A program made the translations under genes and the position numbers. A stretch of 64,000 bases of DNA from Acetobacterium woodii (GTDB taxonomy: Bacteria > Bacillota > Clostridia > Eubacteriales > Eubacteriaceae), in assembly GCA_016213825.1 (NCBI GenBank), contig JACQZP010000021.1, positions 62,001 through 126,000 on the forward strand. Direction: 5' to 3'. Shown piece by piece: positions 53,008-59,879 of this stretch. Under the pieces are notes generated by a model. The model had not been told where the DNA came from. It saw only the letters and a list, made by a program, of their open reading frames with translations, and did not search any database. Positions within the stretch are counted from its first letter, which is position 1. Each line of letters starts with the position of its first letter.

Positions 53008-56000
53008 ATGAGTAACGTAAAAACAGCCGTAACGGCTCTCAAAAACACCATCAGCCAATTAAAGTCGGCAAATATCGAACTCGACCATGCCTTTTTGGCT
53101 CTTCGGCTTGGGGATGAGGCCTATCTTGCCGCGTTGCCAGTTGCCGATACAGGCAAGCATGACAGCCATCATTTTAGGGTGCTCAATCCGGCGGGATTAT
53201 TATCGTGTAATAAACTCGCCCACGCCATTTTTCTTGATCATCACAAAACCAACGCCGTTATCCTTACCCATTCACGGTTTTGTTCACAGGCTGCCGAAGC
53301 GGGTCAGGATATTCCCGCAGTGCTGGATGATATGGCTCAAATTATTGGTCTGACGATTCGTATTTGGGCTGCTGACGATCAGAAGAAAATCAACCAGCAT
53401 TTAAAAAATTGTCGCGGCTGTTTGCTAAAAAGCCCGGATGCTGCTAAACAGGGCGCGGTGGCAATTGGCAAGAATCTGGCCGAAGCTTTTATTGTCACGC
53501 TGTTAATGGAAAAAGCCGCCCAGGTCTATCTTCAGGCTAACCTGCTGGGTGGCGCCAAAATTCTTAATCCCATTGAATCTCAAATTATGCATCTGGGCTA
53601 TGAGCTTGCTTACTCAAAAATGTCAGACAAGATTTCCCACCAGACTCCGGCTGATTTCCCGCGGGTCATCGCAACTGATGAAATGACCCGCCGCGAACAG
53701 CTTGTTGAACTGGGTCAGTCCCTCGCCCGGGAAAATCTGGTGCAGGGAACCTGGGGCAATATGTCCATCCGACTGGATGATCAGCACATGCTGTGCACTC
53801 CATCCGGCATGGATTATGCGACCCTCACACCTTACGACATGGTTCGGGTTACGATTTCCACCTTGAAATACGAGGGCTGGATCAAGCCCACCGGTGAAAA
53901 AGCCCTTCATGCGGCACTCTATTTAAACCATCCAGAGGTGCATTGCGTCATCCACACTCATCCTGTTCATTGCAGCGTCTTTGCAGCTGCCCATAAAAAA
54001 ATAGAACCACCTGATCCGGTTCTGCGTGAGTGTCAAGGCGGCGATGTTGCGGTGGCTCACTACGCCTTCCCCACCTCGAAACAATTGTCTAAAAACGTCG
54101 TCAAGGCCATCAAAACAAATCGCGCCTGTGTAATGGAAAATCATGGCATGGTCGTTTGCGGTAGCACCCCAGAAGATGCCTACGCAAAATGTTTGGCCGC
54201 TGAAAACAGTGCCCGGATCATTCTCGAACAGATTTCACGGGAGCTGCCTGTTGCTGCATCGAAACCAGCCGTGATCAGTAAAGGAGTTAAACATATGCCT
54301 CACTTTAAAAAAATCTGCAAGCAAATCAGAGTTCTCTCCCCCCGGATCACTGTGACTGAGGAACGGGGCTGCATTGTCTTAAGAGGAGAAGTCGATGACT
54401 GGGCGATCGCCGTTAAGGCCGGTCAGCTGGCGGTTGATAAAAAATACTATCTGGGTGTTATCAATGATATTCGTCTCAAGGGCTTTGTTCAGCAGCGACA
54501 GACTCCCGCTGTCCAGGATCTCAGTCTAAATGGCGAAAACCCAGATGTCTTAATCATCGGCGGCGGCATTGTCGGCTGTGCCATTGCCCGGGAGCTGTCC
54601 CGTTATAATCTGGATATTTTACTGGTTGAGAAAAAATCGGATGTCGCCCTCGGTGCCACCGGCGCCAACGGCGGCGTGGTTCATGTCGGCGTTAATTTTT
54701 CGAAAAAATCTCAGAAATACCGGTATAATCTCCGTGGCAACCGGATCTACGAAGCGCTTTCGAAGCAAATGGCAGTTCCTTTTGAACAGCAGGGTCAGGT
54801 CATGCTTTGTGTCAAAAATTGGGAGCGCCTGCTCGTCTGGATACTCAAACTCAAAGCCAAATCGATGGGGATTCCCGGGGTGACGTATTTAAAACGGGAG
54901 GCCCTGCTGCAGCATGAACCCCATTTGCCCGATTTTGTGGTGGGGGGGATGTACATGCCCACCGGCGGCATCACCAATCCTTTTGAGATGACCATCGCGC
55001 TGGCTGAAAATGCCATTCAAAACAAAGCCCGGATTAGTCTGAGTACCATTGTCACCGGCATGGAAACCAGGGATGGTCACATTACCCAGGTGGCTACCAA
55101 CCGCGGCCGCCTTTATCCAAAGCTTATCATCAATGCTGCCGGGGTTTATGCCGACGAAATTGCTGAGCTGGGCGGAGACCGCACCTTCACCATCCACCCC
55201 CGCCGGGGCACCGACATTATTACCGACAAAAATGCCGGCTATATGGTGCGCTCCAGCTTGGGGATCTCGCCGTTTGCCATCCTGCCCCAGCAATTATCGT
55301 CTTTATCGAAAAACCCCCTTAAGCGGATGATTAACGGCTTTACCGGCAAGAGCCACACCAAAGGCGTCGGCCTGATTCACTCGATTCACGGCAATATGCT
55401 GATTGGTCCCAATGCCATTGAAACACCAGACCGGGAAGACACCACTACTCATTCTGACGAGGTCAACAGTATTTTGGTGATGCAGCAGCAAATTGCGACG
55501 GCGCTCAAACCCAGTGATGTGATCGCCTATTTCACTGGCGTACGGGCAGCTACTTACGAAGAAGATTTTGTCGTCCGCAAAGGCATCTTTACGGACAATA
55601 TTATTCATGCCGGCGGGATTCAATCCCCTGGTGTCACCGCCGCTCCGGCGATTGCCGAAGAAATTGCCGATTGGTCGGTCGAAATGCTCAGCCAATCCAT
55701 GAACGTGACCGAAAATCAGGATTTCGATCCGGTACGCAAGCCACTGCCCCGACTCAATACTCTGGATGATTCACAACGGGATGCTTTGATTCGCGCTAAC
55801 CCCGACTATGGGATCATCGTCTGCCGCTGCGAAGAAATCAGCAAGGGCGAAATCATCGATGCCCTCAATGCCAGTCTGACCGTCCCGACGCTAGATGGCA
55901 TCAAACGACGGCTGCGGCCTGGGATGGGCCGTTGCCAGGGGGGCTTCTGTGCCCCGCTGGTTGCTGGCATCATTGCAGATCATTTCAAGATTCCCTTAGC

Positions 56001-56067
56001 AGCGGTTAAAAAAAGCGCTGAAAATTCTGTGATCCTCTATCATCAGACGAAAGGAGTGTCCCTATGA
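53008..56067 (+). CDS. Fusion of tandem class II aldolase, BON-like, GlpA-type FAD dehydrogenase and BFD-like [2Fe-2S] domains
   Basis: A 1019-residue multidomain protein. Residues 15-215: a degenerate class II aldolase copy with metal ligands lost (LTH at 86-88 and KSP at 141-143 where the active copy has HTH and NHG). Residues 225-412: an intact class II aldolase with phosphate loop GTWGNMS (247-253), acid E297, zinc ligands H316, H318 and H379. Residues 430-495: a BON-like domain (ITVTEERGCIVLRGEV). Residues 510-890: FAD oxidoreductase of the GlpA glycerol-3-phosphate dehydrogenase type, with dinucleotide fold VLIIGGGIVGCAIA. Residues 935-990: BFD-like cluster domain, Cys 939, 941, 976, 981. 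AAGGAGG precedes the ATG. The next gene overlaps its stop by ATGA. Inferred job: oxidise a polyol phosphate to a ketose 1-phosphate and cleave it to dihydroxyacetone phosphate plus an aldehyde. Confidence 0.9.
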   Translation: MSNVKTAVTALKNTISQLKSANIELDHAFLALRLGDEAYLAALPVADTGKHDSHHFRVLNPAGLLSCNKLAHAIFLDHHKTNAVILTHSRFCSQAAEAGQDIPAVLDDMAQIIGLTIRIWAADDQKKINQHLKNCRGCLLKSPDAAKQGAVAIGKNLAEAFIVTLLMEKAAQVYLQANLLGGAKILNPIESQIMHLGYELAYSKMSDKISHQTPADFPRVIATDEMTRREQLVELGQSLARENLVQGTWGNMSIRLDDQHMLCTPSGMDYATLTPYDMVRVTISTLKYEGWIKPTGEKALHAALYLNHPEVHCVIHTHPVHCSVFAAAHKKIEPPDPVLRECQGGDVAVAHYAFPTSKQLSKNVVKAIKTNRACVMENHGMVVCGSTPEDAYAKCLAAENSARIILEQISRELPVAASKPAVISKGVKHMPHFKKICKQIRVLSPRITVTEERGCIVLRGEVDDWAIAVKAGQLAVDKKYYLGVINDIRLKGFVQQRQTPAVQDLSLNGENPDVLIIGGGIVGCAIARELSRYNLDILLVEKKSDVALGATGANGGVVHVGVNFSKKSQKYRYNLRGNRIYEALSKQMAVPFEQQGQVMLCVKNWERLLVWILKLKAKSMGIPGVTYLKREALLQHEPHLPDFVVGGMYMPTGGITNPFEMTIALAENAIQNKARISLSTIVTGMETRDGHITQVATNRGRLYPKLIINAAGVYADEIAELGGDRTFTIHPRRGTDIITDKNAGYMVRSSLGISPFAILPQQLSSLSKNPLKRMINGFTGKSHTKGVGLIHSIHGNMLIGPNAIETPDREDTTTHSDEVNSILVMQQQIATALKPSDVIAYFTGVRAATYEEDFVVRKGIFTDNIIHAGGIQSPGVTAAPAIAEEIADWSVEMLSQSMNVTENQDFDPVRKPLPRLNTLDDSQRDALIRANPDYGIIVCRCEEISKGEIIDALNASLTVPTLDGIKRRLRPGMGRCQGGFCAPLVAGIIADHFKIPLAAVKKSAENSVILYHQTKGVSL
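54280..54297 (+). promoter_or_regulatory. Internal ribosome site and ATG within the fusion gene
   Basis: AAAGGAG (54280-54286) stands 8 bases before an in-frame ATG at 54295 (Met430), just where the aldolase part ends and the BON/GlpA part begins. Translation from it would give a free 590-residue dehydrogenase. It may also be a relic of two once-separate genes. Confidence 0.6.
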
Positions 56068-57314
56068 AACAGACCGATGTGATCGTCATCGGCGGCGGCC
56101 CGGCCGGTCTTGCCGCCGCTTTGGCCGCCCATCGCGGCGGCGCCCAAACCCTGCTGATTGAACGAGAGCCCCGCCTTGGTGGCATTCTCAAACAGTGCAT
56201 TCATGATGGCTTCGGCCTGGTGCGCTTTTCCGAACAATTGACCGGGCCGGAGTATGCCGAGCGGGATATCATAAGCTTTAAACAAGCCGGAATTGAAGCC
56301 CTGACCACCACCTTTGTCACCCGCATTAAAAAGACCGCCACAGGCTTTATCCTCACGGCGGTCAATGAAACGGGTGTGTTGACGATAACGGCCAAGGCGC
56401 TGGTGCTGGCCACCGGTTGCCGGGAGCGCACGGCCCGGCAGGTCTTCATCCACGGTACCCGGCCAGCCGGGATCTTTACCGCCGGAACGGCCCAGCATTA
56501 CATTAATCTTTTAGGTCAGATGCCGACTAAAAAATGTGTGATCCTCGGCAGTGGCGACATCGGGTTAATCATGGCCCGGCGTTTGACCTTAGAAGGTGCC
56601 ACCGTATTAGGGGTTTACGAAGCCAAACCGACTCCGTCGGGACTGACCCGCAATCTATATCAATGCCTTCATGATTTTGATATTCCCCTGTATCTCTCCC
56701 AAACGGTCACCCGGGTTTATGGAGAAGAACGGTTGACCGCTGTTGAAGTCTGTGCGGTGGATGAAAATATGCAGCCAATTGCCGGAACCGGTCAAAAAAT
56801 CGACTGTGATGCCCTGATTCTTTCGGTGGGTCTGATTCCTGAAAATGAATTGGCAGTCAGCCTGGGAGTTGAGTTGGATCCCAAAACCAAGGGACCCCTT
56901 TGTAATGAGGCTCTGATGACCTCGGTTGACGGTGTCTTTTCCTGTGGCAACGCCCTTCACGTTAACGATCTGGTGGATTATGTTTCGGAAAGCGGCGAAC
57001 GGGCTGGCACAGCTGCGGCCAACTTCAGCTGCAAACAACGGGCTGAAATTGCCCTGACTGCGGATGCTAACTTCGCCTACCTGGTGCCGCAACGGCTGGA
57101 TTTAAACGACATCGACACGAAAACCATTATCTATTTCCGCAGTCAGCGGATTCTCGAAAACTGTGATGTCGTCGTCACCGTGAATAAGCAGGAAGTCTTA
57201 CGGAAACACTATTCCCATTTGCGCCCGCCGGAAATGGAACGGCTGGAAGTGGACTTTGCAACTCTGAACCTCACGTCAGACTCAACCCTGTCCTTTAAAA
57301 TGGAGGTGCGCTAG
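56064..57314 (+). CDS. NAD(P)/FAD-dependent oxidoreductase, GlpB-like
   Basis: A 416-residue flavoprotein with two dinucleotide folds: FAD site VIVIGGGPAGLAAALAA at the start and NAD site KCVILGSGDIGLIMARR near 155; FSCGNALHV near 293 closes the FAD site. This protein type is commonly found after GlpA-type dehydrogenases and with DUF1667 in anaerobes and is thought to carry electrons from the dehydrogenase to NAD or another acceptor. Starts by ATGA overlap. Confidence 0.9.
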   Translation: MKQTDVIVIGGGPAGLAAALAAHRGGAQTLLIEREPRLGGILKQCIHDGFGLVRFSEQLTGPEYAERDIISFKQAGIEALTTTFVTRIKKTATGFILTAVNETGVLTITAKALVLATGCRERTARQVFIHGTRPAGIFTAGTAQHYINLLGQMPTKKCVILGSGDIGLIMARRLTLEGATVLGVYEAKPTPSGLTRNLYQCLHDFDIPLYLSQTVTRVYGEERLTAVEVCAVDENMQPIAGTGQKIDCDALILSVGLIPENELAVSLGVELDPKTKGPLCNEALMTSVDGVFSCGNALHVNDLVDYVSESGERAGTAAANFSCKQRAEIALTADANFAYLVPQRLDLNDIDTKTIIYFRSQRILENCDVVVTVNKQEVLRKHYSHLRPPEMERLEVDFATLNLTSDSTLSFKMEVR

Positions 57315-57674
57315 ATGAAAGAGCTGATCTGTATCCTTTGCCCCAATGGCTGTGCCTTATCGGTAGCCGATGATCAGTCAGAGCTGGCAGTCACTGGTCA
57401 AAAATGTAAGCGCGGCCAAGAATTTGCCATTGCCGAAACAACCAACCCGACCCGAACCCTTTGTACCACGGTTAAGACCAGTTTTCCTGAAATGCCGGTG
57501 CTCCCAGTCCGGAGTGCCACGGCCATTCCCAAAGAGCGGATTTTTGATGTGATGACCGAAATTAACCAGATATTGGTAACCGAAGCCCTTAGTAGCGGGA
57601 CGCCAGTGATCACCAATGTGCTGGGACTTAGTATTGACATCATCACAACCGCCTCTCTGGAAAACACTCATTAA
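57315..57674 (+). CDS. DUF1667 protein
   Basis: A 119-residue protein with the DUF1667 pattern: LICILCPNGCALSV near residue 4 and TGQKCKRGQEFA near 27, giving four Cys in a CxxC...C layout that could bind an Fe-S cluster; then TRTLCTTV with a further Cys. It starts directly after the flavoprotein stop. Found almost only with GlpA/GlpB-like pairs, so it is likely a third subunit of the dehydrogenase. Last gene of the operon. Confidence 0.9.
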   Translation: MKELICILCPNGCALSVADDQSELAVTGQKCKRGQEFAIAETTNPTRTLCTTVKTSFPEMPVLPVRSATAIPKERIFDVMTEINQILVTEALSSGTPVITNVLGLSIDIITTASLENTH

Positions 57675-57701
57675 ACTACCACAACCCCGATAATAATCAT
57701 T

Positions 57702-57757
57702 AAAGCCAAAAACCTTCCCAAATGTATTAATGTTGGAAAGGTTCCTGGCTTTTTATT
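57702..57757 (+). terminator. Terminator of the SorC-controlled operon
   Basis: AAAGCCA ... AACCTT pairs with AAGGTT ... TGGCTTT over two short stems, followed by T. Marks the end of a four-gene unit. The following bases to 57872 contain no gene. Confidence 0.7.
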
Positions 57758-57872
57758 TTCAGCAAATTACATCAATGTTGGTGTAATTTTTAAAATTGCT
57801 TGCCCTTCTTCGTGAATGCGACAAAGCAAATTGTGTCGTAGCTGTTGTGTAAAGTGATTTCCAAGAGCTATT

Positions 57873-59036
57873 TTACAATTTCATAAACCGCTTAATCAAA
57901 AACCGGGTCGGCTTGTAATAAAAGCCCTCCATGGTTTTGGCAACCGTTGCCAACTCGTCTCGGATTTTGATATTCTGCGGGCAATGGCTTTCGCATTTGC
58001 CGCATTTTGAACAGAGGGACGCATTGCTGGTCTGGCTTTTGACACTGGTTTGCATAATATATTTGCTGAGTGCCGCCGTTTTTCCTTCAATTTCCCGATC
58101 ATTATAAGTAGAAAAGCAGGTGGGAATATCAACACCCTTGGGACATGGCAGACAATAATTACATCCGGTACAGGGAATTTTAATTTTCTCGCTTAATATT
58201 TTCGTAACTCGATCAAACAGTTCAAAATCGGCCGCAGTAAAGGCATTGGCTTCGGCTTGGGAAGCGACGCGAATGTTTTCTTCAACCATCGCCTGAGAGT
58301 TCATGCCCGACAACACCACCGTGACTTCCGGGTGGTTCCAGATCCACCGAAAGGCCCACTCCGCCGGCGAACGCTTCACATAAGCCTGATCCCAGACCTG
58401 ATAGACTTCCTTGGGCAGATTGGTGACCAGTTTGCCCCCTCTTAAGGGTTCCATAATCATCACCGGTAACCCTTTGGCGGCGGCATACTCCAGCCCTTCT
58501 TTGCCGGCTTGCTTGTTTTCATCCAGGAAATTAAATTGGATCATACAGAATTCCCAGTCATAGGCATCGACCAGCTTTTTAAACTCGTCCCGGCCGCCGT
58601 GGTAGGAAAATCCGATATTAATGATCTGTCCGGCCTGTTTCTTTTCTTCGATCCATTTCAGAATGCCTAAATCAATCAGGCGAGTCCAGATGTTGACATC
58701 CGTGAGCATATGCATGAAATAATAATCAATATGGTCGGTTTGCAGCCGTTCCAGCTCGGCATTGAAAATCTTGTCCAGATCTTCATATTTTTTTATTAAG
58801 TATGGGGGCATCTTGGTGGCAATTTTTACCCGATCACGATACCCCTTTGCCAGCACCCGTCCCAGGACGGCTTCGCTTTTGGGATAAATATAGGCGGTGT
58901 CAAAATAATTGACGCCATTTTCAATGGCATAAATGATCTGTTTTTCAACTTCTTTTTCATCTTTGGCAAAGCGCATACAGCCAAATCCCAGGGCTGAAAG
59001 CTTGTCCCCATTTTTAGGATTAGTTCGATAATTCAT
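57873..59036 (-). CDS. Aldo/keto reductase with C-terminal ferredoxin-like domain
   Basis: A 387-residue reductase. The TIM-barrel part has YFDTAYIYPKSEAVLG near residue 44 (catalytic Asp and Tyr), the Lys in KIATKMPPY near 72 and DYYFMHML near 104. From residue about 295 two cysteine motifs follow: CTGCNYCLPCP and CSKCGKCESHCP, each fit for a [4Fe-4S] cluster. The predicted electron donor is thus not only NADPH. Type common in Clostridia; the substrate is unknown. AAGGAG before the ATG. Probably controlled by the TetR protein encoded upstream. Confidence 0.92.
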   Translation of the reverse strand: MNYRTNPKNGDKLSALGFGCMRFAKDEKEVEKQIIYAIENGVNYFDTAYIYPKSEAVLGRVLAKGYRDRVKIATKMPPYLIKKYEDLDKIFNAELERLQTDHIDYYFMHMLTDVNIWTRLIDLGILKWIEEKKQAGQIINIGFSYHGGRDEFKKLVDAYDWEFCMIQFNFLDENKQAGKEGLEYAAAKGLPVMIMEPLRGGKLVTNLPKEVYQVWDQAYVKRSPAEWAFRWIWNHPEVTVVLSGMNSQAMVEENIRVASQAEANAFTAADFELFDRVTKILSEKIKIPCTGCNYCLPCPKGVDIPTCFSTYNDREIEGKTAALSKYIMQTSVKSQTSNASLCSKCGKCESHCPQNIKIRDELATVAKTMEGFYYKPTRFLIKRFMKL

Positions 59037-59145
59037 ATTTGTAGCTCCTTCTTTAATTCGTTATGACCGCCGATGAGCAACTCGCTCATTCATCTCGGTG
59101 AATTTTATTTAATCGCCAATTGTCGGAATGACTCATCCACCACAA

Positions 59146-59159
59146 TGACTGATTAGTCA
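59146..59159. promoter_or_regulatory. TetR operator before the aldo/keto reductase gene
   Basis: TGACTGATTAGTCA, inside the longer palindrome AATGACTGATTAGTCATT. 13 of 14 bases equal the site in the tetR promoter. It lies 110 bases upstream of the reductase start. Confidence 0.7.
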
Positions 59160-59175
59160 TTCATCTGCAAAAAAA

Positions 59176-59736
59176 TTAGTTCTTAATACTGTCCCACAAA
59201 AAATTAAATGACGTTTCTAAAAAACCATCGTCAGACGCTAAATTAGGATTTTCAATAAAATAATAGGTATTCGTATTGAGAATGCCCATCAGCAGGTTGC
59301 TCATATAATCGAGATTAACATTTTTAATAATCTCTTGCTTAATTCCTTCAGAAATTAAATCCATAATATTATTAAACTTGCTTAATCCTTCTTTCCGGGT
59401 CGTTTCGCCAATACAGGAAGCATTGCAGAACTGCTGAAAAAACAGAAATTCTTCGGTGTGATCAAGACTCCAGCCAATGTAATTAATATAAATCCGTTTT
59501 AGTTTGCTTCTAAAGGTGGTTTCCAACTCCAGTCCAAATGATAAGCGTCGGGTCAAGGATTCTTTGCAAGCTAAATAAAGCACATTGATCAGTTCTTCTT
59601 TGCTTTTAAAATAGTTGAACAATGTCCCAGTTGCCACGCCGGCTTCTTTCGTAATCCGAGCCGTCGGGGTATTATCAAATCCGTATTGATTAAAAAGTTT
59701 TAAGGCTGTTTGTAATATTCTGTCTCGTTTATCCAA
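59176..59736 (-). CDS. TetR/AcrR-family transcriptional regulator
   Basis: A 186-residue repressor. N-terminal DNA-binding domain about 1-48 (KEAGVATGTLFNYFKSKEEL), followed by the helical effector domain. GGGAGG lies just before the ATG. The two near-identical palindromes, one over its own -35 and one before the reductase gene, indicate self-control and control of the reductase. Effector unknown. Confidence 0.92.
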   Translation of the reverse strand: MDKRDRILQTALKLFNQYGFDNTPTARITKEAGVATGTLFNYFKSKEELINVLYLACKESLTRRLSFGLELETTFRSKLKRIYINYIGWSLDHTEEFLFFQQFCNASCIGETTRKEGLSKFNNIMDLISEGIKQEIIKNVNLDYMSNLLMGILNTNTYYFIENPNLASDDGFLETSFNFLWDSIKN

Positions 59737-59796
59737 TCATTGCCTCCCGATCGATCTGTTGTTGTATCATGATATCTCTGAATCTTAACAACATTG

Positions 59797-59825
59797 ATTA
59801 TAAAACAAAATGACTGTTTAGTCAA
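59797..59825 (-). promoter_or_regulatory. tetR promoter with overlapping operator
   Basis: On the minus strand TTGACT (59820-59825) and TATAAT (59797-59802) are 17 bases apart. The operator TGACTAAACAGTCA (59811-59824) covers most of the -35 and spacer, so bound repressor would exclude polymerase. Confidence 0.8.
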
Positions 59826-59879
59826 TCTATACTTTATAATAAGTCTCGTCCCGAATTTTTAAAACATTTTTTTATGAAT

